Positions 33,869 to 45,886 of a stretch of 64,000 nt of DNA are shown here, piece after piece (the stretch's first letter is position 1; every line of letters starts with the position of its first letter). Origin of the DNA: Platismatia glauca (lineage: Eukaryota > Ascomycota > Lecanoromycetes > Lecanorales > Parmeliaceae); NCBI GenBank assembly GCA_963556305.1, contig OY745775.1:930001-994000 (forward strand). The letters are read 5' to 3'. Made by a program: the position numbers and the translations under genes. Under the pieces are notes generated by a model. The model was not told the DNA's origin, made no database searches, and saw nothing but the letters and a program-made list of their open reading frames with translations.

Positions 33869-34502
33869 ACGATATATGGAAGGTCGGGCGTCGTCCTGAG
33901 TCTGTAGTGCCACTGCAGGCAGGTATTAGACTTCAAGCCTCAAGGCGCTGCCGGGAGGGTTTCTCATCATAGCTGCCTCGCTGCTATCTGTTGTCGCTGA
34001 ACGAATGCAAGTCATGTCATGTGAACACCACTAGAATTCATCTCGCTTCAATCACACTCATTCGCAAGTACAGCCAGTTTAGACAATGTTCATACATCAC
34101 AAACCTTTCCAATTCTCGCCTTCTCTAGATTGTGCTAGATGCCGCAATGGAGGCAGGAGTGGCGTACTTTTGCGATGAGGATTAGAGACATGACCCTCTC
34201 GGCTGTCACGAGTTGAATATGCATCAGACAACGAACAGATCCCCGCAAGGCGTTGACGGAGGGCTTGCACCGCGGTGTTGAAGAGCCGCAGAGAGCTCGC
34301 CGGTAATGGTACTGTCTCTTTCGAATTGGGTATGGGAGCTTAGAGCATACAACGAACAAAAAATACAGTCTCACTCTCACTCTCGCACCGCACCAAAAGA
34401 CCCACCTATACTAGAATACCGACAGTGAAATGTAAAGGAAGCGTTCCCTCCCATATCGTACAGAGCCCGTCGCTCCCCGGCTCCCCGCCCCCCGCGGCGC
34501 GG
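33869..34502. other. convergent intergenic region
   Basis: Between the SGNH-like gene and the SAPS-domain gene. No supported gene. Confidence 0.4.
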
Positions 34503-37500
34503 CTACCCCATCGCGATCCGCATCTCAACATCATGGCCCTCCTCCCCGTCCCCGTCATCGCTGGCCCGGTCGTCCGCGTCGGCCGCCGGACTGTTTGCGA
34601 AATCATCCAGGTCCAGCTGCCGGTGCACCGTCGCTTTCGCATCGCCCGCGTCGGTGGGCGCGTCGATGCTGCCAAAGTGGCTGCTCGGCGTCGGTGAATG
34701 GTGCAGCGTGGGCGCGCCGAACGTCAAGGGGGAGTCGTCTTCGAACTCGTCGGCGTTGGCTTCGGCGTCGGAGAAGGGCTTTTCGAGCTCGTGGGTGTCG
34801 GCGTCGGCGGCTTCGGATTCGGCCTTTTGCTGGCTGTGGAGGGCGAGGCGGGCGGCGAGTTGGCGGCGGGCGCGGGAGGGGGGGAGGTTGAGGGGCGGTG
34901 GGGCTGGAGGTGGGTCGGTTGGCGGTGTGGGGGTTATGTTGAGGGTTGGGTGGCTGGGGAGGTACTACATGCGGTGTTGTCAGCATGGCTGTTGGTGGGC
35001 AAGATCGCGACGGATGGGGAGGAAGGTGATCGGGTGTATTTCATCTGTGGGGTGACAAGGGGCAGACGGAACTCGTGTGGAGACGTTAGATGTTGTGTTC
35101 TGGAGAGTGTGATGGGAACGAGGGAGTGGCAAGAGCACGATGAGAGAGGTGAAGCATGGCATATTTGCGTGGCTGTCTGGCTGCATAGACTGGTCAAGCG
35201 TCCAAGCTCACCCTCCAATGCCATTTGCCATTACCGGTGCGTGGGCTCCACAACGCTCTCACGATGCAGTTGCTAGTAACTGAGCATGATCTCGGTCGCT
35301 CATATCGATATCCTCAAAAGAAAGATCACCCACCGAATCTTGACCAGCACCGGCATCACCCTCGTCAATCTCCTCCATTTCCTCGTCCTCTTCGTCACTT
35401 GAGCTACCGAAGCCGCTTAGTAGCGAACCGCTGCTGAGACCACCGAAGCCGCCGTTGGAAGTTCCGCTACCGTTGCTGGCAAGGTCCATCGAGTCGAGGC
35501 CTGGGTTGCCATTGAGCCCAGCGTTCGCGAGGGCAGATGATGCTCCTTGGCCGAAGCCGTGGGCTGCGTTAACTGCGTTGAGGACTGCTTGTCGTGGGCC
35601 GAGAGACATGTCTGGTCTGACACCGCCCAAGATGGCGTTGTCTCGTTCTCGCGTCTCTGATAGTGTGTTCTCAACATACTCGCTCCACTGCTGACTTGTC
35701 ACTTTCTCGAGTACAACCTGCGACAACAGCTCTGGCGGATGCCTGTCGCTGAATTTGACCACTTCCTCAGCGACCAACGTGAGATGGCCCATATACCCTA
35801 AGCGCATGTTATTCTTCGCCTGTGCGTCGTCACTCTGGGCCTGGCCCTCGACTATCCGCTCGGTGACGCGTCCGGTTTGAAAAAGATCAATAGCAAGAGT
35901 GCGATTGTATCCTCTATCCATGGGGCCATTAAATACCTGCTGTACAACATCATATACTACATTGTGAAGAAAGTTATTCCAGGGGAATCGAAAGAAAAAG
36001 TCCTGCGAAGGAGAAACGATTAGTAAAGCGCCAGCGAGACATCATCACTGGCGCAACATACCAGTATCGTGGGTACAACATGGTGTTCAACAAACATCAT
36101 TTTCAGAAAGTCACCGACCATTGGCTGACCGTCGACGTCGTACTCGAATTGCGGAGCAAAACTCTGGTCATTACCGCTCATGAGCACTGAGCGGCTAGAG
36201 TCTCCCTCTTCACCATGAGTAGTATCAATAGTTTGCTGGCTGTCGTCGCCGCTAGGTTCCTCGTCTGCTTGTCTCGGAGAGTCTGATGGCTGATCTACTC
36301 GACTTGCAAATAAAGGCGGTGGCTTGTCCTCTGGATGTGGTGATAGGCCTCTCGGACTTTCGGACTCCGGTGACATGGGCTCTAGATGCCGTTCTCTGTG
36401 TGGAAGAGGAGGTGCGTCGGGGTTGGTACTGTGAGAAGATGGCTCCGACGACGTTGGCGCCTCTGTATGTTGAATCTTGGGCGTTTCAGTTGTCTCATGG
36501 TCGGTCATGGTAGTGTCCTCATTGACTGCGAGCTCGTTGACTCCTGATGCTAGACCAGAGGTAGGAGACTCGGGTTGAGGCTCAGACTTACTTGGGGACT
36601 TGGGCTCCAAAGGCTCCGGGACTTCAGCTTCTGGCATCTCTGCCTCTTTCTCATCAACCGCTTCCAACCTCGGAGAGGTCAAAGGCTCATCGACAAAATC
36701 TTCGTCAAGGTCCAATCGGGGTTTGCCAGGCTTGAGGAGATTCGGTAATTGGGTGGGTTCTGACTCTGTGTCAAAGGGTGATCGTTCGTCCTTCTCGTCA
36801 AAGTCATCCTTGATGTCCTCGGCATCCACTAGGTCCGCAGAGTTTCCAACGTCCTCATATCCATCGTCCTCTGCACTGTTCTGAACTTGAAGCTTGTGAT
36901 TATCCTCTGACTCTGTGCTTAAGCCCAAAGGCGACACTCCATTGGCGAAATTGGTGCTATCTTCCGAGAACTCCGTGACAGCTGACGTGGGTATTCTTGG
37001 GGCCAAAGCGCCTGCGGCTTTCAGTCGCTCTCTTTCTTCGTCTCTTTGCCGTACGAAAGCCTCGCTGCCTCGCTCATTCAGTAGACCCATGTTACTGCAG
37101 TGGAGAAGTTCCGCCATTAGCTCGCAAGTCTTGAAGCGATCAAATCCGAGGGGTTCGATCTTATTGCCAAAGGCTACACCCAGCTCTTTTCTCTTGATGG
37201 TTATCTGGCTATTACCTTCGGCAACAGCATGAGTTGGACTCAGCAGTAACCCCATGAAGTCGGGCACGCGCTTGGCAAAACATCGCAGTAAAGTCCCTAG
37301 ATAGATCGGATCATTGCTCGAAGGGACCGAATCTGGACCAGCTCCAACATCAGGATCATAGTCGGAATTGTTCTTCCTGATGACTTCGATGATCATTCCA
37401 ACGCCAACCGTCAGCGGGTTGCCGCCTCTAAGCATGTTGGAAAGCAGGTTCTCAATGCACGGCTCTGATACGAGTTGTCTGGTCAGGTTGTTGGGACCTA

Positions 37501-38381
37501 TGCAGGATTGTTCGTTTTGTGATGCGTTGGCTGAGATGGTGACGATAGCTTTGATGAAGTCTCCTGCGGAGGTCTGCGTCCCTGGGGCGTTGTCTTTCTC
37601 CAAGAATGCAAGTAAGCGTGGCATGAGATCTTGACTTTGTAACCACTGTTCTCCGTATTAGCCTGCGAACAACAGAATTGCCGTGTCACTTTGTGTGACA
37701 ACGTACATCGACAACTCCTGCACCACCGTCACTCTTTTCCATGCTTATTATTTTCAGCAACAGGTCCATTATTGCGGCACAGTCGATATGTTTAAGCATA
37801 GTTGGTATGATCCCGTCAAATGACTGAAGGAAATGCATCATCTCCTCCGTCTTCTTATCCAGCAGCGTTTCGTTAATCTTTGTAAAGTATGCTGCCTCGG
37901 TGGAGTCCAAGGGTGACTCTCTCTTCAAAAAACCCCAGAATGTCCGTAACAATTGTTGATTCTCCATCAAAGACTCCAGTATCGACCATGTTTCCGATGA
38001 GAGAACCTCGCAAGATGTGTACGCTTTCTGTGTCCTAGCCTTGTCTGCTTTATCCCACTCCTCAAAATCGTCTCGCCGCTTCGATTTCTCCTTCTTGACT
38101 CTTCGAAAAGGGCTCAACGACTTTTCGCGCATGGTCTCCTCCTCACTGTCCTCGCCTTGTCCATCGTCTTCCGGCCTCGGAGCTTGTGGTGCAACGACCA
38201 GCTCCAGGAGCTTTCGCAGGACATTTTCATCTCGCAAGAATTCGATCAGCTTTGAATTTGACTGCTTCAGCTCTTGTATCAGGTCTGATTCGTCCAAGAC
38301 CTCTTCTAACGTAACGTCGGGTTTCTCGAGGATGGTGTTGAGGGTCGAGACGTTCGCATAGCCCCCAAACCGCCAAAACAT
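34503..38381 (-). CDS. ekc1: SAPS-domain Sit4-associated phosphatase regulatory protein
   Basis: Regulatory subunit of the PP6/Sit4-type phosphatase (yeast Sap155/185/190, S. pombe Ekc1), linked to cell-cycle and nutrient signalling. Four exons: 38381-37707, 37645-36062, 36002-35263 and 34953-34503; 1149 aa. The family start MFWRFGGYANVSTLNTILEK is perfect; LIQELKQSNSKLIEFLRDE, SDPIYLGTLLRCFAKRVPDF-like and VVYDVVQQVFNGPMDRGYNR blocks follow. A ~350-residue acidic Ser/Pro-rich insert interrupts the SAPS domain after about residue 430. The last intron is 309 nt, far longer than the others (61 and 59 nt). I accepted it because it brings in a PPPLNLPPSRARRQLAARL segment expected near the C-terminus and the phase fits exactly; without it the protein would stop at 35259. 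Confidence 0.88.
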
Positions 38382-39524
38382 TGTGACTTCTGTTACAGCG
38401 GAAGTGAAGGACAGGGATGATATGGAGCAAGCAGGGTCGACTATGATATCGAAGAGGAAGGCTGACGGATCATGCGAGAAGCTTCGGAATTTGATAGGTT
38501 GTCCACCGCGCGAGTTGTCGTTGATTTAAAGCTTGCCCACACTCGTATATGTACTTCATCGGCATCTGGATCCCGAGTGGTCCACGATGATCGACAAATG
38601 CCGTATGTCAAAGTGCGCCGAGGGCCCAAGGGAGGGAGATGGTCTGTCGTCTGTCGGCTGGGTTCGGCGACCTTGCCGCGGAATTGCTTTGATCGCAACG
38701 AATCGGGTGGAAAAAGAATGTTGAAGAGGTGTATCAGAATACTCGAAGACAGTTGATTATGTGCCAATGCTCCTCCAAGTCAATCAACGTCGTTCAATGG
38801 GTATTGTAAATTAATGAAGTTCTTTGTTGTGTCTGGAAGTCGGCTCCCGTTGCGTCAGATTGATTCAAACTTCAGAGGGTTGAGTCCGCGCTAACGTCTC
38901 CAGCCGGCTACTATAAGACTACTCGATTGTACTCCGTACTCCCTCAAGTTCAGGTAAAGTACATTTGGTAATCCATCAGCTGCCATGATGACTACGATCT
39001 GTTTCTATTTCTATTTATATTCATGTTTCCAGCATGAAGCGTGGACTGCCACTCTGTCACCGCTCTCGAACTGACCGCGAGGAGGCAAAAGCCGTCTCGC
39101 GTGCTGTCTTAATAATGGCCGTTGAGGGAGCTCCAAGCCCTGCTCCCGCTGTTGGTGCGGGTTTGAAAAGCCCCTTTCCAATCTCCATCTGCTACGCATG
39201 CCGGACATTAGAAATTCCATCTGATTTGCGCATCAACTCAGCTGTTTACGAGTTCCTGGAGAGACAAGATGCGACTTTGAAGTGAAGAGCGACACGACTG
39301 AGTCAGTCGATGTGATAACAAAATTGTACAGAGTACTCGTGATAGGGGGCAGGGATCCGATGACTAGAGCCCCGGATCTCGGCAGTGCCCGAGCCAGCTG
39401 CGACGTTTATCCGAGATCTCTAACCTTCAACATCTGAGCAGGCAAACACCTACCTTACATAATACCGCAGACACAAGTGACACCGCGCTTCCACAAGTAC
39501 AAAATCTGCTACCATTCGAGCAGA
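38382..39524. other. 1.1 kb divergent intergenic region
   Basis: Between the SAPS and VPS60 genes. An 83-codon plus frame at 39034-39285 with ISICYACRTLEI is isolated and not convincing. No repeat or RNA recognised. Confidence 0.4.
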
Positions 39525-40237
39525 ATGAATCGCCTATTCGGGGCCAAAACCACTGGCCCTAAACCGACCCTCTCGAGCGCCATTTCCACCGTCAGTACCG
39601 CTTCCCCAAACCTCTTCTTCCCAGCTGCAGCCTCTCTCGCTCACACCCAAAACAGACCGACACCCACGTCGAATCCCTCGACGTCAAGCTCGCCAAACTC
39701 AACGCCGAACTAACCACCTACCAACAGCGCATGTCCAAGATGCGCGACGGCCCCGGCAAAACCGCCCTGAAGCAAAAAGCCCTCAAGATCCTCCAACGAC
39801 GGAAGATGTACGAAAGCCAGCGCGACCAGATGCAGCAACAATCGTGGAACATGGAACAAGCCTCCATGATGACCGACAACCTGAAAAACGTCATGACGAC
39901 CGTCGACGTCATGAAATCCACCAACAAATCCCTGCGCAAGCAGTACGGGAAAGTGGACATCGACAAGATCGAGCGCATGCAGGACGAGATGCAGGATCTG
40001 ATGGAGGTGGGGAACGAGATCCAGGAGTCGATGAGCAGGAGCTACGACGTGCCCGAGGATGTGGACGAGGCGGAGCTGGACGCGGAGTTGGAGGCGTTGG
40101 GGGAGGAGGCGGAGTTCGAGGGCGGGATGGGGGTGGGACAGGGGGTGGGGGAGATGCCGGGGTTTATGCAGGACGAGGTGCCGAGCTTCATCGATGAGCC
40201 GCCGCAGGGGGCAAAGGTGAAGGAGGCGGCGGGATGA
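39525..40237 (+). CDS. VPS60: ESCRT-III-associated Snf7-family protein Vps60
   Basis: Acts late in ESCRT-III disassembly at endosomes, promoting Vps4 activity through Vta1 (CHMP5 in animals). Two exons, 39525-39590 and 39656-40237 (65 nt intron with a GTCAGT donor), 215 aa, the normal size. The start MNRLFGAKTTGPKPTLSSAI and the basic helical core KLAKLNAELTTYQQRM / KILQRRKMYESQRDQM identify the Vps60 branch of the Snf7 family. The C-terminal third is acidic (DVDEAELDAELEALGEE), as expected for an autoinhibitory and Vta1/Vps4-binding tail. It is convergent with the Nramp gene. Confidence 0.93.
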
Positions 40238-40552
40238 GAGGGGTCGGGGAGGGAGAGATCTGTACATGAGGACCACGAGGGGCATGTGTATCTGGCGTTG
40301 ATAATCGGTGAACGAGCCCTGATTTAGATTATGGGTGTTCGAAATCGGCCTGGTAAGATACATTGGCGTTGCCTTGCGGCGGAGGCCCGCAATATTCACA
40401 CTTTGGATGGGGAAATTCCTCCCTATTATCAGATACATGGACTTTTTCCTGTTCCAAGACGTGTGGCTTTTGTCTCTCTCCATTTGATACGATCTAGCTC
40501 TAAGCCGATGCCATATGCCCGATGCTTGAACGCTATGCGGTGCCAAAATGCG
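40238..40552. other. convergent 3' region
   Basis: 315 bp between the VPS60 and Nramp stop codons. Nothing recognised. Confidence 0.4.
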
Positions 40553-42398
40553 TCATGCCTTTCCCAACCCTGCAAACACCAACGACGCCACATCCATGAT
40601 AGTAATAACAAGCCAGATCGCGATCGCAAGGGCCGACACGAGGCGGTGGTTCCTCATCTTCACCTTCTCCACCTCCTGCTCCAGCTCCAGCTCCCGTCCC
40701 GCCTCCTCCCCTCTTGAAGACTCCATGCCACCAACGACCATGTACTTGTTGCGACAAGTGAAATAGATGAGCGGTGCAGATATGAATGGCAGAGCTACAC
40801 TGAGCGCGAATTGGGTCCAGTTCAGTGCCGCAGAGAGGCCCTTTTTGCCTACTGCTCCAGCAACGATGATGCTGGGCACAATGCTAATGCTTCGTGTGAG
40901 TAACCTCCGCATCCAAGGCGCAATCTTCCATTGTAAAGCTCCTTCGCTGAGCATCTGGCCTGCTATCGTACAAACGATTCCCGCCGAAGTACCGGACAAA
41001 AGTAGGGCGAGAGCGAAGATTGTTCCAGCAATGGGCGCGAGTGTCGTGGACAGAAGGTCGTGGATACCAAATAGATTGCCGCTTTCAGCTGCAGAAGTGG
41101 TGGAGAGTGAAGCACCTGCAACGATAAGAATGGCGCTGTTGACGAAGAGTGCGAAAGTAAAGAGCGAGATGATGACCTCCGCGGTAGAGTACGACAGGCA
41201 TGAGCGGATAGCAGCCAAAGATGGTCGGTACACGTTCTTGTTGCCGCGATCTGTCACATCCGGTCCGCTGTAGTTCCCGGCCGCGACATCGAAGTCGAGT
41301 AGTCGCGGTTGGACTAGCCCACTACCCAAATACAAACTATGTGGCATCACGGTGGCACCGAGTATGCCACAACTGAGATAGATGCCCTGGCCTTTGACGA
41401 TAGCAGATGACGGAACGAACCCATCGAACACTTCGCCCACAGAAGCATCTCGTATGTAAGAAAGCTGAATGCAGAAGCATACCACTACGCCCAGGACTAG
41501 GACCATGACAAAATATTCGAAAGCACGCAATCGGCGCGTAGAACCATTAGGGCTGTAGAAAATGAGAATGATGAGCACATCAACGATGGTGATGACGCAA
41601 CCCCAAACAAGAGGTACTTTTATTAATAAATTCAGCGCAATGGCTGAACCTATGACCTGCAACTCGAATTAAATAGGTTTTGGTAAGTGGAAAGCATTGC
41701 AGGCTCACCTCGGCGATATCGGTTGCAATGATGGCGCACTCTCCAACAATATATAGACCAATGTTCAGCCACCTTGGAAGGTGAGCTCTACAGTGTTGCG
41801 CGAGGTTTAGACCAGTCACAGTCCCAAGGCGCACAGCCAATGATTGCAGAACAATGGCGAAAATGTTAGACAGCAGAACGATGAACAACAGTTTGTACTT
41901 TGTGGCAGCTCCAGCCGCCACATCTGTAGAATAGTTCCCAGGATCAATGTATGCCACTGATATCATGAATCCCGGTCCGATGAATTTGCAGAATTTCGCA
42001 AGAACCCTCCAGATGCGCACAAAAGGGTTGGACGATTGTCCCCGAAGAGAGGCGCTTCTGAGAGATGGGACTTTATCTCTTGGCTCTGCACTACCGTGGG
42101 TGTTGGCAGGTCGTACTCTCGAGAATGACTGCAAAGTATGACTGGATCTTGATGTACCTGAACGGTGGCGAAAGGACGATGTATTGTCAAGATCGGCAAT
42201 TCGATGGTAGCTGTCAGGGCCATCTACTCGTAGATCTCCGCGCGTATCGTCCGCTTCTTTAACAGAGTCCTGTCCGGTCCGAAGGTTGACTATCCCGTTG
42301 AGGTCTTGCCTCGTTGTGACATCTGCAGCTAATTCCGGAGGGTTCTGATTCCAGCCCTCGTGCGCTTCTGGTTCATCGGTCCGAGATGGACAATTCAT
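40553..42398 (-). CDS. SMF1: Nramp-family divalent metal transporter (SMF type)
   Basis: Proton-coupled importer of Mn2+, Fe2+ and related ions at the plasma or vacuolar membrane. Two exons, 42398-41709 and 41656-40553 (52 nt intron), 597 aa. The hydrophilic N-terminal ~125 residues precede about eleven hydrophobic segments. Metal-site motifs are intact: DPGN at 152-155 in TM1 and MPH at 334-336 in TM6 (GATVMPHSLYLGSG). A Glu-rich loop (GEEAGRELELEQEVEKVK) lies before the last membrane helix. The paralogue within the yeast Smf1/2/3 set cannot be fixed by eye. Confidence 0.93.
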
Positions 42399-43209
42399 TC
42401 TCTCAGATACTATTCTTCAATCGTGCCACGCATATACTGGGGTTGTTTCAATGCTAGAAATATTGTCGAAGAGATAGAAGTCGCGTTCAGGGAAGCTAAA
42501 TTTTGGAGATCGCGATTTCTTCCGAACAGTCCGAAAAGCGTAGTACAAACTGGACACTATACGATTTTCACTTGGAACTTCCAGATTCATACCTTTAGAA
42601 GTTCCACCACTTTCATGCCCGAACAAAGTGCGGTAGGAAGTCGGTGACGGCTGGCAAATACGCACGAGTGAACGAAGTTTCTGGAGCATTGTCACGAAAC
42701 CAAACAAAGGATATTATACGAAGCGCGCGGGAAGCGCTCGCGACTTCTCTCATGGTCTGAGATCAGGAGTCAATGCTTCAGATTCAAGAAAAGTATGCTT
42801 GTCGACGGTGTACTCGCACAGCATGGCATTACTAGCATTCAATTGGGCAGCACGTGAAAGCAAGGATTGTTTGCCATGCCAACCACCCGAATAGGAATAG
42901 AGTCAATATTGCCAAATAACCCCACGACAATCTTTCAATTCGGCGAAATGTTTGTTGACTCCCAACAAGTGAGACACTGAGTCTCCATTTTCTGGAGCTG
43001 TTGAGGGGTTCTTGCGTCTCTAACAGTGATTGTCGGTATACGCTCAGCGAGTTCGAGGAAAGAGAGCCGAGCGGCTGCTCTTGATTCAGCCGTCCAGACG
43101 ACCCAGGTACTCCTTTTCAATAGCTTCTTTTGACGGACATTGTACCAATTATGCCACGCACTTAGGTCGTCCCTCGCTGATAATACTGATATGCAACAGT
43201 CCTCCTGCA
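42399..43209. other. divergent intergenic region
   Basis: About 0.8 kb between the Nramp and GBD/FH3 genes. Small unsupported frames only; promoters of both genes presumed. Confidence 0.4.
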
Positions 43210-45886
43210 ATGGAATCACAGGCACGAGCGAGCGCCATTTCTGACGAACCGCCGCACCAACGTACAAAATCTTCCGTTCTCAAGTCCATTATACCTGGCA
43301 ATTATAGACGCAAGCCATCTTCCAAGAGCAATGATCAGCCCTACCGGAATGATGATAGCGATGGCAAGGAAGATTACATGTATCGTGGCAATAAATCAGT
43401 CCTGCCACCAGACCATCCGCATACACGACAATACCTCAGAGAAGACAGCGGCAATAGAAATACCACCCTTGGGTCGCCCAAGAAGTCAATTGATACTCGG
43501 AAGGAGAAAGAGAAGACATCGAAGAAGCAAGTTGAGAAAGAGGAGGAGAACAAGATGAAGAAGTCGAAGTCCTCCACAAGCATATCCGCGATTCTTTCAA
43601 GGCCACGGTCTTCAAAAGGCGCCAAAGCTGAGGACACTCGTCGCCAAAAAGACAAGGAGAATCAGACACCACCAAGCTCTGCTGGAGTGGCACCACCGCC
43701 AATATGGGCACAGTTTGCAACCCAAGGCTTTGAAAAACCCTCTTATACTACAAAGATACCTCTCAACGATCAATTTGCCGTTGAGGAAGAAGTGGCATTG
43801 TATACACCTCAAGATTACTCGCCAACCAAGCGAAGGGACATCCATGGCTTTCAGCAGCCAGCTCTCTCCCAAAGAGCGGAATTGAGACCTCGGCCAAAAT
43901 CAGAATGCATTGCATCTGGCCCGACTTCAACCTCTTTTGCCGAAACAATATCTGGTCTACGAAAACATGGCCGGAACAAGAGCCAAGTAGACATATCCAA
44001 TCGCCCACAGCAGCCTGGACAGGCTACCGACGCGAGCGGGAAAGTATCTGCAGAGCATAAATTTTTGAGTGGAAGACCATCAAGGGAGGAGGATTGCAAT
44101 GTGAGCAATGACTCTGCCGCCTCGGATTTGCCCATGTCAAGAGGCGGATCGCGTGTAATGGCGGCGGTGGCAGCCTTCAATGGCAAAGCAAAGGAATTGC
44201 CAAAGGAGCCATTCAAGGAGACGGAGACCGTCCATCTTGACCCCAAGGCCATTGAGAGTGCTTTCGAATCGCTCCTGGTTAGTCAGTAACTACGACGACC
44301 AATTCGTGGCTAATTACGTTTCTAGGAAGCTAGGAACGTCCCTCAGAACACGAGAGACAAGATGAGGTCGCTAGACACCAACATCAAGGCAGACTTCATC
44401 AGGAAGGATAAGTCCGGCTCAGGATCAGCGTCAAGTACAGAGGGTTTGTTATTACAATCTTCCAGGCCCAGCGCTGGGAAACGATCCCAGACTGATTACG
44501 CTGCTACGTATGATGCTGGTGAATTCGTAAACCCAACAGGCTCCACCGAGTCACCCAAAAAGCCACGACCACGGAGCCGGACATTCACGTTCAGTAAAAG
44601 TAGCCAATCTCCGTCCAAGAAGCAGAAGTCTGAACGTCCGGCCTCTCATCAAAGAACCAAATCGGGCGGCCTGACACCGTCAGCTTCTTCCACATCATTG
44701 GCATCTAATGGAGCCGCTCAAGGCTCTACATTCTCTAGTGCAGCCAACAAGCCTGCCTTGCCTGAAGATTACATTGAGTATCTGAGAAAGGTGCAAGCAC
44801 CAGACTTGGTGGAGGTTGGCAAGATCCATAAATTGCGCCAGCTATTGAGAAACGAGACTGTTGGTTGGGTTGATACGTTCATTATGCAAGGTGGCATGAC
44901 TGAGCTTGTGGGATTGTTGTATCGCATCATCAAAGTGGAATGGAGGTACGTCATCTCCATTGTGTATAAATTCAACCGCTGCTAAATTTCGACTTAGAGA
45001 GGAGCACGAGGACACTCTCCTTCACGAAACTCTCCTTTGCCTCAAAGCTACATCTACGACATCCTCAGCAATGCGCCAACTGTCAGATATTCAATCGGCT
45101 CTTTTCCCCGCCCTGCTTCAAATGCTCTTTGACGATGAAAAGAAAGGCCCTAGCGAGTACACGACCCGCAGCATCATCATCACTATCTTGTCTACCTACC
45201 TTGCCGACTCTACTTCGTCCGATCTAGCAAGCCGCGCGCGCCTTCTGCTCTCGTATTTACGCGATCCTTCCAAACCCGAAGAGTCCCGACCGCCAGGCTT
45301 CATTGCCTCTATATACCACTCTCGGCCTTACCGCGTCTGGCAAAGAGAAATAAATAACGTGACCAAGGAAGTCTTCTGGATATTCTTGCACCATTCAAAC
45401 ATCATTCCTTATCCAAAGATCTCTGAGACCTCCGATTCCTACGCCGCTCGACACTTCACTCGCGAACACCCTCCCGTTCCGGCAGCCCCATACATCGGCG
45501 GTGTAGAATGGGACGCGACAAACTATTTGACCGCTCACGTTGATCTTTTGAACGGCATCATCGCCTCCCTGCCCACCCGCGAGGAGCGCACCCAGCTCCG
45601 GCAAGAGCTCAAAGACAGCGGGTTTGAAAAAGTCCTCGGGGTCAGTTTGCGCACTTGCAAGGAGAAGTTCTACGGCTGCGTGCACGAAGCGTTGTCGACC
45701 TGGGTCGGCGCGGCGATGGAAGACGGGTGGCCGTACCAGGACGTCAGGCAGGGGCCGAAGCAGGACGACGTGAGGCGGGTGAGCCCGAAGAAGAGCCCGA
45801 CGAAGAAGGATGCTGCGCCGAAGCTGGAGATGCCGAAGCTGGATCTGAGCGGGGGTGGGGATGGGGATGGTGGCGGGTGGCTTTGA
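43210..45886 (+). CDS. GBD/FH3 (formin N-terminal-like) protein without FH2
   Basis: Three exons: 43210-44277, 44326-44945 and 44998-45886 (introns 48 and 52 nt), 858 aa. The first ~550 residues are basic, Ser/Pro-rich and disordered, with a stretch HLDPKAIESAFESLL spliced to EARNVPQNTRDKMRSLDT. This marks the start of a Rho-GTPase-binding/FH3 armadillo-like region that continues with LPEDYIEYLRKVQAPDLVEV, then VGWVDTFIMQGGMTELVGLL. The FH2 actin-nucleating domain is absent and the protein ends in a Lys/Pro/Gly tail, so it is probably a Rho effector or scaffold in polarity or septation rather than a formin. The start at 43210 was chosen for the conserved-looking MESQARAS beginning; the frame is open upstream to 43030. 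Confidence 0.85.

Noticed and set aside
39034..39285. 83-codon frame with a CYACRT stretch, possibly the end of a thiolation-type protein
   Set aside because: Too short, with no upstream exons or second Cys pair; resemblance not strong enough to call.
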